A stretch of 64,000 nucleotides of DNA from Comamonas sp. 26 (GTDB lineage Bacteria; Pseudomonadota; Gammaproteobacteria; Burkholderiales; Burkholderiaceae_C), in contig NZ_PEFL01000001.1 in the NCBI RefSeq assembly GCF_002754475.1, forward strand, positions 62,001 through 126,000, in the 5' to 3' direction. Positions 17,523 through 25,510 of this stretch are shown here, in pieces. The notes under the pieces were generated by a model, which saw only the letters and a list, made by a program, of their open reading frames with translations, did not search any database and was not told where the DNA came from. The position numbers were made by a program, and so were the translations under genes. Position 1 is the stretch's first letter. Each line of letters begins with the position of its first letter.

Positions 17523-18002
17523 ATGCTGATAAGTTTGACATTTTTGTTCTGGCTATGTATGGCTGGAGCAGTGGATGTTGTATACAGAAAGTGTTTCAAC
17601 TGGCTTGTGCTGTCAGGGTTTATTTTTTTGCTAATATTTTTTTTAATAAGCCCTGACTCTAATTTCATCGATATATCAATAGAGAAAAAGTTAATAGGCG
17701 GTGGAGGAGCGTTTTTAATTCTTTTGATTTTCTATTACTTTGGAATGATGGGTGCAGGAGATGTGAAATTTGCAACTGTATTGGGGTTATGGGTTGGCTG
17801 GAAGTTGCTTTTGCCAATTTGGGCTTTGAGTTGTGCATTTTCAGTAATTCATGGCGTGGTTGCTCGGAGTTATATGAAATATTTTTTCACATCTGTGTTT
17901 AATTGGCACGATGGAGTCGGAAAAAATGAAAAAAGATTCATCCCTTATGTGACGTATCTGTCTGCCGCTACAGTAATAGTTTTAATGCTAAATGAAAATT
18001 AA
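17523..18002 (+). CDS. tadV: Prepilin peptidase TadV/CpaA
   Basis: The 159-residue polytopic membrane protein carries both aspartates of the A24 peptidase family: one in GAVDVVYRKCFNW (Asp near 18) and the other in the GxGD motif MMGAGDVKFA (near 79). It should cut the Flp prepilin and the TadE and TadG pseudopilins. Five to six hydrophobic segments are visible. The coding sequence is strikingly AT-rich, with many TTT, ATT and AAA codons. It overlaps the next frame slightly and is part of the tad operon. Confidence 0.9.
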   Translation: MLISLTFLFWLCMAGAVDVVYRKCFNWLVLSGFIFLLIFFLISPDSNFIDISIEKKLIGGGGAFLILLIFYYFGMMGAGDVKFATVLGLWVGWKLLLPIWALSCAFSVIHGVVARSYMKYFFTSVFNWHDGVGKNEKRFIPYVTYLSAATVIVLMLNEN

Positions 18003-18015
18003 TAAAGGAGGGGGT

Positions 18016-18501
18016 ATGCGATTCAAAAAACAGCAAGGTGCTGCAGCGATTGAATTTGCAATTATCTTTCCTATGTTTTTTCTGATTTTTTACGCCATCA
18101 TTACCTATGGTTTGATTTTTGCGGCCCAGCAAACGGTGACTTTGGCGGCTGCAGAAGGCGCACGCGCAGCAGTCCGTTATCAAACAGGGCAAGATCAAAA
18201 TGCAAGAAAAGTGGCTCGAATTGCCGCAGCTTGTGATATGTCCAATAAGGCTCTTATTTGGCTAAGTAAATCCGTAGGGGGGGCTCCTGGCGTTTGCTCT
18301 ACTGGTATTGTCAAAACAGAAGTGACGACAGACACAGCATTCTGCTCTGCTCTCAATGGTGTGACCTGCGTAAAAGTACTGGTGACGTATGACTACGAAA
18401 AAGCGCCGTTGATTCCAAAACTTTTCGGGCCGTTGATGAATCTGCCCACACCTAAAGCGTTGCAAGGGCAAGCAGTTGCGCAAATAAGCTTGGTTGACTG
18501 A
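18016..18501 (+). CDS. tadE: TadE-family pseudopilin
   Basis: The 161-residue protein starts at the ATG at 18016, close behind AAAGGAGGGGG. The N-terminus has the TadE signature QQGAAAIEFAIIFPMFFLIF, with a Gly before the expected cut and a Glu at +5, then a hydrophobic helix and AAQQTVTLAAAEGARAAVRY. Three Cys in the C-terminal half (DMSNK..., GVCSTG, FCSALNGVTC) may form disulfides. It is a minor pilin-like part of the Tad apparatus. An earlier in-frame start at 17992 would overlap tadV. Confidence 0.9.
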   Translation: MRFKKQQGAAAIEFAIIFPMFFLIFYAIITYGLIFAAQQTVTLAAAEGARAAVRYQTGQDQNARKVARIAAACDMSNKALIWLSKSVGGAPGVCSTGIVKTEVTTDTAFCSALNGVTCVKVLVTYDYEKAPLIPKLFGPLMNLPTPKALQGQAVAQISLVD

Positions 18502-18553
18502 CTACAAAGATAAAGCCTTGTCTCAATAAGCAAAGGCAAAAAGAGAGGACATT

Positions 18554-19546
18554 ATGGTGAATGTCGCAAAGATCGCGGTCGGTGTTTTGCTGGCGCTTGC
18601 GCTGGCTTTGGGCATTTATGGGTGGATGCTAACCAAAGCTCCAGCTGTACCAGACGCTCAGGCGCAGACATCAAGCTCTGACACTCAAACCAGCGCAGCA
18701 GTAAATGTGGTGGTAGCTGCAAAAGCGGTGCCTGCTGGCCAGATACTCAAAGCCGAAGACTTGCTGGTCTCAGGTCTTCCTTCCAAACCCGATGGCGCTT
18801 ATGACGATGTGCAGGCGGCTGTGGGCTCTGTGCCTGCTGTAGATATTCCCCAAGGCGCCCCGGTACTCAAGGGGCAAATGGTCACTGGATTGGCTCTCAA
18901 GGTTCTTGATGGTGAGAGGGCAGTGGCAGTCAAGGTGGATGAAAGCGTGGGCGCAGGCAATCGCATTCGCCCTGGTGATTTTGTGGATGTGTTCTTTATT
19001 CTGCGCCGCGACGGCAATGAAATTGATCAAAGCCAGGCGCGTTTGCTGCTTTCACGCAAGCGCGTGCTGGCTTATGGCGCTGCATCGGTGGATGCTCTGA
19101 CCTCTGCTGAAAAGACCGATGGCAAACAAGTCAATGGCCCAGATAACGCCCGCACAGCCGTTTTAGCGGTGCCTGTGGCAGAGGTGAGCCAGCTGGCCTT
19201 GGGTGGTTCCAGCGGAAGTCTGGTGCTGGCTTTGCGCAACCCCACGGATATGAGCGAGCCTGATCTTGAGAAGTTTGCACCACTGCCCGGTGTGCTGGCT
19301 GTTTCTCTGCCCAAAGGTGCAACCGCCAATGCGCCTCTGGAGGGCGCTGATGCCGCGCAGGCCGGCGTGGCGATGAGCACCTTGGCAGGTTCCACAGCTG
19401 CTCCCGCAACGCGCATGAATGCCGCCAAGCCCATGACGGCAGGTGTTGAAAAGCCAGCAGTGCCCCGGACACGAACCGCGTCTGCAGACCCCTCCTTGTC
19501 TGTTGAATTTGTGCGCGGTGCTAATTCTCAAACAGTGCGGTATTGA
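18554..19546 (+). CDS. cpaB: Flp pilus assembly protein CpaB/RcpC
   Basis: The 330-residue protein has one N-terminal membrane helix (about 5-27) and a SAF domain at about 50-115 (VVVAAKAVPAGQILKAEDL, VDIPQGAPVLKGQMV). A beta-rich CpaB core follows, with GERAVAVKVDESVGAGNRIRPGDFVDVFF. The C-terminal 80 residues are Ala/Pro-rich and probably disordered. CpaB/RcpC is a periplasmic partner of the secretin. AGAGAGG lies nine bases before the ATG. The next gene starts three bases after the stop codon. Confidence 0.9.
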   Translation: MVNVAKIAVGVLLALALALGIYGWMLTKAPAVPDAQAQTSSSDTQTSAAVNVVVAAKAVPAGQILKAEDLLVSGLPSKPDGAYDDVQAAVGSVPAVDIPQGAPVLKGQMVTGLALKVLDGERAVAVKVDESVGAGNRIRPGDFVDVFFILRRDGNEIDQSQARLLLSRKRVLAYGAASVDALTSAEKTDGKQVNGPDNARTAVLAVPVAEVSQLALGGSSGSLVLALRNPTDMSEPDLEKFAPLPGVLAVSLPKGATANAPLEGADAAQAGVAMSTLAGSTAAPATRMNAAKPMTAGVEKPAVPRTRTASADPSLSVEFVRGANSQTVRY

Positions 19547-19549
19547 TCT

Positions 19550-20911
19550 ATGCATCACAAGATGACTTCTATCTCTTCCCGCACCCTGACGATGAATCGT
19601 CTGTCTGTTCTGTGTAGCCTGTCTTTGATGACTTGGAGTGTCCCAGCGCTTGCGCAGCAAGCGGTAGGCGCTTCTGAAAAAATAGCAAATCAAGCCGCTG
19701 GCGCGAAAGAAATAAAGCTCGTCATGGGAACCCAGCAAGAGCTGAATCTGCCCAATGGCGTAGAGCGCATTGCGATTGGTGACGATACGGTGGCGGGCGT
19801 GCATATCAAGCGCTCAGGCAAGGGTGTAGCCGCCAAAATTTTGCTGAATCCGCTCAAACCCGGAAGCACTTCATTCATGGTCTGGCCGCGCGGCGAGGCG
19901 AATGCTCAGGCCTATGTACTGAATGTGCAGCAGCGCGTGGAGTTGCGCACGGCCAAGGCATCCAGCCTGATCGAGCAGCAGTTTGCGAATGAACTGGCCA
20001 ACGCTCAGTCTGATGACAAGGTCAAGACCGTCGACCTGTCCAGCGTCCAGTTCAAAAGCAATGTGGTGCAGGTTGACGTCAAGGTGGTTGAGTTCAACAA
20101 GACACTGATGAAAAAGGTGGGGCTCAACCTTTTCAACACTGCGCCCAACAGCTCGGGCTTTAGCTTCGGCATTTTTGGTCGTGGCTCTTACGGCATCAGT
20201 GGGGGGAGTTCTATCCCCGGTGCTGCTGCGAACCCACTGACTCAGGCCTTTAACTTGCTGATGCAGTTTGACAAGGCAGGTATTGGCGTCAACATCGGCA
20301 TGCTTGAAGGCAATAACTTGGCGAAGGTGCTGGCGGCACCGACGCTGGTCGCTCTGTCTGGTCAGAGTGCCAGCTTCCTGTCGGGTGGCGAGGTCCCCGT
20401 TCCTGTGCCCGCTGGCACTGGCTTGGTGGCCATTCAGTACAAGCCCTATGGCATAGCCCTGACCGTCTCTCCAACTGTGCTGTCTAACGATCGCATTGTG
20501 CTCAAGGTCGCGCCAGAGGCGAGTGAGCTGGACTATGCAAACAGCATTGTTCTCAATAGTGCCACGGTCCCGTCCATAACGACCCGCCGCGCTGACACCA
20601 CGGTTGAGCTGGGTGATGGCGAGAGCTTTGTGATCGGGGGATTAGTCAGCCGTCACACGAGCTCGGGCACCGATAAAGTTCCTTTGCTGGGTGATATTCC
20701 GATCTTAGGCGTGCTGTTCAAACGCCAGGAATTTCAGCAAAAAGAAAGCGAACTGGCGATTGTGGTGACACCGCGCCTGGTCAAGCCGCTGGCCCGCGAT
20801 GTGAATGTGGATGCATTGCTGCCCGGGCGCACAGAGCAGCGCAATCCTTCCGTCTGGGGGCCGTGGATAGCAGGAGGCCTGTCCCCCGTGGCACCAGGCT
20901 TCTCGCGTTGA
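19550..20911 (+). CDS. cpaC: Outer-membrane secretin CpaC/RcpA
   Basis: The 453-residue secretin has a signal peptide near residues 15-35 (NRLSVLCSLSLMTWSVPALAQ). The pilus-formation N-domain follows at about 58-130 (LNLPNGVERIAIGDDTVAGV, LLNPLKPGSTSFMVWP). The secretin barrel domain covers about 240-430, with LAAPTLVALSGQSASFLSGGEVPVPV, GIALTVSPTVLSNDRIVLKV and VIGGLVSRHTSSGTDKVPLLGDIPILGVLFK. It forms the outer-membrane channel for the Flp pilus. Starts at 19562 and 19592 are also in frame; the last places the signal peptide at the very N-terminus. Confidence 0.9.
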   Translation: MHHKMTSISSRTLTMNRLSVLCSLSLMTWSVPALAQQAVGASEKIANQAAGAKEIKLVMGTQQELNLPNGVERIAIGDDTVAGVHIKRSGKGVAAKILLNPLKPGSTSFMVWPRGEANAQAYVLNVQQRVELRTAKASSLIEQQFANELANAQSDDKVKTVDLSSVQFKSNVVQVDVKVVEFNKTLMKKVGLNLFNTAPNSSGFSFGIFGRGSYGISGGSSIPGAAANPLTQAFNLLMQFDKAGIGVNIGMLEGNNLAKVLAAPTLVALSGQSASFLSGGEVPVPVPAGTGLVAIQYKPYGIALTVSPTVLSNDRIVLKVAPEASELDYANSIVLNSATVPSITTRRADTTVELGDGESFVIGGLVSRHTSSGTDKVPLLGDIPILGVLFKRQEFQQKESELAIVVTPRLVKPLARDVNVDALLPGRTEQRNPSVWGPWIAGGLSPVAPGFSR

Positions 20912-20927
20912 GGACAAGGGTTGAGGC

Positions 20928-22286
20928 ATGAATATGCGCATGGACTCCTCCTACCTCAACACCGCACAGCCCACCTCAGGCGCTGGCAATGCGCGTGTGG
21001 TGCTGGTGACGCAATCGTCAGCACATGCCTTCTGGTTGGCTAGCGCTTTGGGGAACGACGCCGAAGTGATTCCCGTGGCCAACGATCTTGCGCTGCTGCA
21101 ATCAACAATTTCTGCCCCCAGCATGGGCGTTGTTGTAGTGGACTTCTCTTCACCGATGACGGACGCCGCGGTGAGTCTGGTGAGCGAGCTGCGCAGAGTT
21201 TGCCCTGGCATCATCATCATGGGCGCAGGCGCGGCAGCAGAGCCGACCTCCATGCGTGCAGCTTTGCGCTGTGGCGTGGTTGAATTTATTGACTGGGAGG
21301 CGACTGAAGGCGAGGCCAGCATTGTTATCAAACAGCAGCTTCAAGCCCGTACCCAGGCACCTGTTGCAGCGGCTTTGGCGTTGGAGCCAGAGACGCAAGG
21401 CTTTGCGCTGCCCTTGCTGGGTGCACGCGTGGGCATGGGCGTTACCACGCTGGCTACACATCTTGCGGTGATGCTGCAGGAAATGCAGGCCCACGATCTG
21501 AGCGACGCAATGCGCCGCAAACAGGTAGCAAGACCTTTTGGAGCCAGCCAGCTGCCGCAGGATGAGGCCGCGCATGTGGCGCTGCTCGATTTGGGTTTAC
21601 CGGTACGCGATGGCTTGCTGTATTTGAGTGTTGCGGGTGACTTCAGTTTTGTGGATGCGGTGCAAAGCATGCGCCGTCTGGATTCGACACTGATTGATTC
21701 CGCCTTTACCAAGCACTCCACGGGCACGGCAACTCTTGCCTGGCCTTCTGATCTGGGGCAGCTGCGCGATGTCAGCTCTTCTGCGGCCGCCAGTGTGGTC
21801 AGCACGCTCAAACGCTTACTCAAGGCGCAGGTGATCGACCTGGGGGGAATGATGCAGGCCGACTTTCTGGCCCCCGTGCTGCGCGAATGTGGGCAAGGCT
21901 GGGTGGTATGCGATCAGTCGCTGGGAGGCATTGTGTCTACGGCGCAGATGCTCAAAGAGCTGGATGCCAAGGGTGTAGATCGCCGCACGCTCAAGCTGGT
22001 GCTCAATCGCTTTAATGCGCAAGCCGGCCTGCCTGCAAAAGAAGTGGCGCAGCGCCTGGGGCTTGATCTGTTGCATGTGGTGCCCGACCGCAGCACTGTG
22101 CTGCTAAATGCCGCCAGCTGCGGACAACTGCTGTCGCAAACCCTAAGAGGTGACCCCTACGTGACTGGCATACGGAGCATGGCACGCACCTTGCTGGGCG
22201 AGGCGATGGCTGGCGACAAAGCGACGGCACCGCCAACTCCAAGCATTCTGGGGCAATGGGCCAAGCGTTTGAGGAGAGGCGAATGA
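20928..22286 (+). CDS. tadZ: TadZ/CpaE-like localisation protein with degenerate Walker A
   Basis: The 452-residue protein has an atypical receiver-like domain at about 22-140 (VVLVTQSSAHAFWLASALG, VVVVDFSSPM) and a ParA/MinD-like ATPase domain from about 160. The deviant Walker A reads GARVGMGVTT at 165-174: both lysines of the usual KGGxGKT are absent. The Walker A' region is ALLDLGLPVRDG. TadZ places the Tad machine at the cell pole, and some members bind ATP poorly. The stop codon overlaps the cpaF start (ATGA). Confidence 0.88.
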   Translation: MNMRMDSSYLNTAQPTSGAGNARVVLVTQSSAHAFWLASALGNDAEVIPVANDLALLQSTISAPSMGVVVVDFSSPMTDAAVSLVSELRRVCPGIIIMGAGAAAEPTSMRAALRCGVVEFIDWEATEGEASIVIKQQLQARTQAPVAAALALEPETQGFALPLLGARVGMGVTTLATHLAVMLQEMQAHDLSDAMRRKQVARPFGASQLPQDEAAHVALLDLGLPVRDGLLYLSVAGDFSFVDAVQSMRRLDSTLIDSAFTKHSTGTATLAWPSDLGQLRDVSSSAAASVVSTLKRLLKAQVIDLGGMMQADFLAPVLRECGQGWVVCDQSLGGIVSTAQMLKELDAKGVDRRTLKLVLNRFNAQAGLPAKEVAQRLGLDLLHVVPDRSTVLLNAASCGQLLSQTLRGDPYVTGIRSMARTLLGEAMAGDKATAPPTPSILGQWAKRLRRGE

Positions 22287-23605
22287 GCATGGATATCGTT
22301 TTCGCCGAAAAAAGCAGCAATTTTTCGGATTCCAAACAGCTGCTGCTGATCAAGAACGTCGCACACGAGCATCTGTTGACACGTGTGGAAGAGCTGGGCG
22401 CTGTTTTTGCCAAATGGTCGACGAGTCGGGTGCGCCAGTTTGTGCACCAAGAGCTAGAGCAGTTTGTGCGCCAGCAGCGCTTTCCCGTCAACGATGAGGA
22501 AGTGCAGTGGATTGCGCAGGCCCTGAATAAAGAGCTGTCGGGTCTTGGGCCGCTGGATGACCTGATGGCCGACCCCGAGGTTGAAGACATTCTGATCAAC
22601 GGCCACAAAAATGTTTTTGTCTCACGCAAAGGCGTGCTGCAGCAGGAGACTCTGCACTTCACCGACAACGCCCATGTGCTGCGTATCGTGCGCCGCATTA
22701 TTTCGCCGCTGGGTCGTCGTCTGGATGAATCCACCCCCATGGTCGATGCGCGCCTGCCCGATGGTGGGCGTATCAATGTAGTAATCGAGCCGCTGTCGCT
22801 GGATGGCCCGGCGGTCTCGATTCGCAAGTTCCGCAATGACCCTCTGTTGGTGCAGGATCTGGTCAATTTCGGCACCCTGGATGAAGGTATGGCCCGCCTG
22901 CTTGAGCTGGCCGTGCGCGAGCGCTGCAACATTCTCATTAGCGGGGGGACGAGCTGCGGTAAGACCTCTATGCTCAACGCGATTGCTGGTTTTATCCCGG
23001 CCAATGAGCGCGTGGTGACCATTGAAGACACGGCTGAGCTGACGCTGCCGCACCCGCATGTGGTGCGCATGGAAAGCCGCCCCGGCGGCTTTGAAGGTGC
23101 GGGTGCTGTCTCCATTCGCGACCTGCTGCGCAACAGCCTGCGTATGCGCCCTGACCGCATTGTGGTGGGCGAGGTGCGTGGTGCTGAAGTGCTGGAAATG
23201 CTGCAGGCCATGAACACGGGTCACGACGGATCGATGGCCACCATTCATGCCAGCTCGCCGCGTGAATGTCTGCACCGTATGGAAATGCTGGCCGGCTTTG
23301 CCGGTTTTCAGGGCAGCGAAGTCAGCCTGCGTCGCCAGATATCCAATGCACTCGACTTTATTGTGCAGATCAGTCGCCTGCCCAACGGCAAGCGGCGCAT
23401 CACTTCGATTACCGAAGTCACCGGCATCACCGACAGCGTGATTGCGATGCAAGAGCTTTATCGACACGAGCTGTTGCCCCAGCCTGAGGGTGAGGATCAA
23501 GAGCGCTGGATCACCTTGGGCATGGTGCCGCATACGCCCAAGCTGGCGCGCTTCAGAGCGGTGCTGCAGCACGCGGGCAACAACGCAGGGATGCGCCATG
23601 GCTAG
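22283..23605 (+). CDS. cpaF: Tad secretion ATPase CpaF/TadA
   Basis: The 440-residue secretion ATPase has the N-terminal helical domain, the GSPII-type core LDDLMADPEVEDILINGHKNVFV, Walker A SGGTSCGKTSML and the Asp box IEDTAELTL. It also has Walker B-like DRIVVGEVRGAEVLEMLQAM and the His box GHDGSMATIHA. It powers Flp pilus assembly in the cytoplasm with TadB and TadC. I chose the ATG at 22283 (MSMDIVF), which overlaps the tadZ stop codon and has GAGGAGAGG upstream. It overlaps tadB by eight bases. Confidence 0.94.
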   Translation: MSMDIVFAEKSSNFSDSKQLLLIKNVAHEHLLTRVEELGAVFAKWSTSRVRQFVHQELEQFVRQQRFPVNDEEVQWIAQALNKELSGLGPLDDLMADPEVEDILINGHKNVFVSRKGVLQQETLHFTDNAHVLRIVRRIISPLGRRLDESTPMVDARLPDGGRINVVIEPLSLDGPAVSIRKFRNDPLLVQDLVNFGTLDEGMARLLELAVRERCNILISGGTSCGKTSMLNAIAGFIPANERVVTIEDTAELTLPHPHVVRMESRPGGFEGAGAVSIRDLLRNSLRMRPDRIVVGEVRGAEVLEMLQAMNTGHDGSMATIHASSPRECLHRMEMLAGFAGFQGSEVSLRRQISNALDFIVQISRLPNGKRRITSITEVTGITDSVIAMQELYRHELLPQPEGEDQERWITLGMVPHTPKLARFRAVLQHAGNNAGMRHG

Positions 23606-24566
23606 CAATGCCTTCTTGCTGCTAAGTCTTGCACTGCTGATGGCGGCGGCGGCTGTCGTGCTGTGGCTGTTTGTCAGTCGGCAGCAGAAGATGCGCCAGA
23701 TGGCGCAGCATCTTGAGCAAAGCCTTGAAAAAAGTGCAGCCGCTGCGGCAGGCTTTGTGGCCAGAGATGCCAGTGCCTCAGCCTTTGACAACTCGGTGGC
23801 CGATTCCTTGCTGGTCAAAGAAAAAAAAGCGAGTTGGCCTGTTCCTGCCGTCTTAATTGGTACGGTCAGCGCCAAGCTGTTCTATGGCGGGCTGGCGCTG
23901 ATTCTTGCGACGTTTCTGGTGGTCGGTCTTACCGCCGGCTGGCTGGCTGCCAGCGCCGGAGTGGTGGTGCTGGGTATCGCCTTCTTCTTTTTTCTGTACT
24001 CGCGTGCGCAGAAGTATCGTTCCCGTCTCACGCGCCAGTTGCCGGGGTTTCTGGACAACACGGTGCGGCTGGTGACGATTGGTAATTCCATTCAAGCCGC
24101 ATTCCAGATGGCGGCGGCAACGACCAAAGATCCTCTGCAATCGGTGATGGAAAAAGCAGCCAGCTTGGCCCGTGCGGGCATGGATCTTGAAAACGCCGTG
24201 GCCCATGTGGCGCGTCAGACGCGGCTCGATGAGCTGCATTTGCTGGCGGCCATCTTGCGTATCAGCGTGCGATATGGAGGTCGGGTGGATTTGCTGCTGG
24301 AGCGTGTCGCCAACTTCATGCGTGACCGTGAACAAGCCGAGCAGGATTTATCCGCCATGACGGCAGAAACGCGTATGTCTGCATGGGTGCTGAGCCTGCT
24401 GCCCGTAGCGGTGTGCGGGCTGATTATTTCCTTCAACGCAGGCTATTTCTTGAAGATGTGGAACGACGCCAGTGGTCGCAACATCATCTGGGCCGCTGCG
24501 GCGCTGCAGGTGTTTGGTGTGATGCTGCTCTACCGCTTGGCCAAGCTGGATGAGGGGGCTGATTAA
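23598..24566 (+). CDS. tadB: Inner-membrane platform protein TadB
   Basis: The 322-residue protein has an N-terminal hydrophobic helix, two central helices (about 98-140), a T2SF domain (RLTRQLPGFLDNTVRLVTIGNSIQAAFQMA, DLENAVAHVARQTRLDELHLLAAILRIS) and C-terminal helices. It is the TadB half of the TadB/TadC platform. The start at 23598 overlaps cpaF by eight bases, and the stop overlaps the tadC start by one base (TAATG), so translation is coupled throughout. Confidence 0.92.
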   Translation: MASNAFLLLSLALLMAAAAVVLWLFVSRQQKMRQMAQHLEQSLEKSAAAAAGFVARDASASAFDNSVADSLLVKEKKASWPVPAVLIGTVSAKLFYGGLALILATFLVVGLTAGWLAASAGVVVLGIAFFFFLYSRAQKYRSRLTRQLPGFLDNTVRLVTIGNSIQAAFQMAAATTKDPLQSVMEKAASLARAGMDLENAVAHVARQTRLDELHLLAAILRISVRYGGRVDLLLERVANFMRDREQAEQDLSAMTAETRMSAWVLSLLPVAVCGLIISFNAGYFLKMWNDASGRNIIWAAAALQVFGVMLLYRLAKLDEGAD

Positions 24567-25510
24567 TGGGAAATTCACGTCTTCTTTTAATGCTGAGCGC
24601 GGCCTTTTTGGCATTGGCTGCCTTGATCGCTGCGGGTGTTGTTGCCTACGCGCATCAGCGGCGTGAACGTAGTAGCAAAGTGGTGATGAATGCGCTTAAT
24701 CGCAGCGGTGTGACGGCACCTGCTGCGCCCGGTAAACCGGTGAATATTCTGAATTCTCTTAACGGCGAGGAAGCTTTGCCAGAGCACTGGCTGAACACCT
24801 CGTTTGGTAAGGCGCTGGTGGCAGAAGAAGACCGCATCTTGCTGGGCCGATGTGGCTGGGGATCTACTCGCGAGCAGCTGCAGTATTTGATAGCGCGCTG
24901 CGTATGCGCTGTGATGCTTCCACTGCTTTGTGCCTTTGTTTTTTCGGGGGGCAAATATTTTCTGCTTTCTCTTTTTGCAGCGTTCACCGTGGGATTTCTG
25001 ATTCCTAAATGGGTGCTACGCAGCGTGGCTGGCCGCCGCCGTGCCAGTGCGGCGCGCGAGCTGCCGCTGCTGGTGGATTTGCTGGGTTTGCTGCAGGGCA
25101 CAGGAATGAGTCTGGATCAGACGCTGCAGGTCATTGGCTCGGACTTTGGCAACGTCATGCCTGTGCTCTCGCGAGAGGTGATGCTTGCTAACCAGCAGTA
25201 CAGCCGGGGCAGTACGCGTGAGCGCTCTTTTGGCCGCATGAGCGAGGTTTATCAAAACGAAAACCTGGCCAATCTGACTTCGCTGATGGCTCAGATAGAC
25301 AAATACGGCGGCGCGGTGCAAGAGCCGCTGCGCGTTTTTGGCGAGCGCTTGCGCGAACAGCGCAAGGCCAAGATGAAAGAGTTGATTGGAAAGATCTCGG
25401 TCAAGATGACTGGCGTCATGGTGGTGACGCTGCTTCCTGCCCTGATCATCATTACAGCGGGCCCCGGCTTTCTGGCCGTGATTCGTGCGTTGGGAGAGAT
25501 GACAGAATGA
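24566..25510 (+). CDS. tadC: Inner-membrane platform protein TadC
   Basis: The 314-residue protein has an N-terminal helix, a central hydrophobic pair (about 110-150) and a T2SF domain (ARELPLLVDLLGLLQGTGMSLDQTLQVIG, LTSLMAQIDKYGGAVQEPL). A long C-terminal membrane helix contains TGVMVVTLLPALIIITAGPGFLAV. It pairs with TadB to form the platform. It overlaps tadD by four bases (ATGA). Confidence 0.92.
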   Translation: MGNSRLLLMLSAAFLALAALIAAGVVAYAHQRRERSSKVVMNALNRSGVTAPAAPGKPVNILNSLNGEEALPEHWLNTSFGKALVAEEDRILLGRCGWGSTREQLQYLIARCVCAVMLPLLCAFVFSGGKYFLLSLFAAFTVGFLIPKWVLRSVAGRRRASAARELPLLVDLLGLLQGTGMSLDQTLQVIGSDFGNVMPVLSREVMLANQQYSRGSTRERSFGRMSEVYQNENLANLTSLMAQIDKYGGAVQEPLRVFGERLREQRKAKMKELIGKISVKMTGVMVVTLLPALIIITAGPGFLAVIRALGEMTE

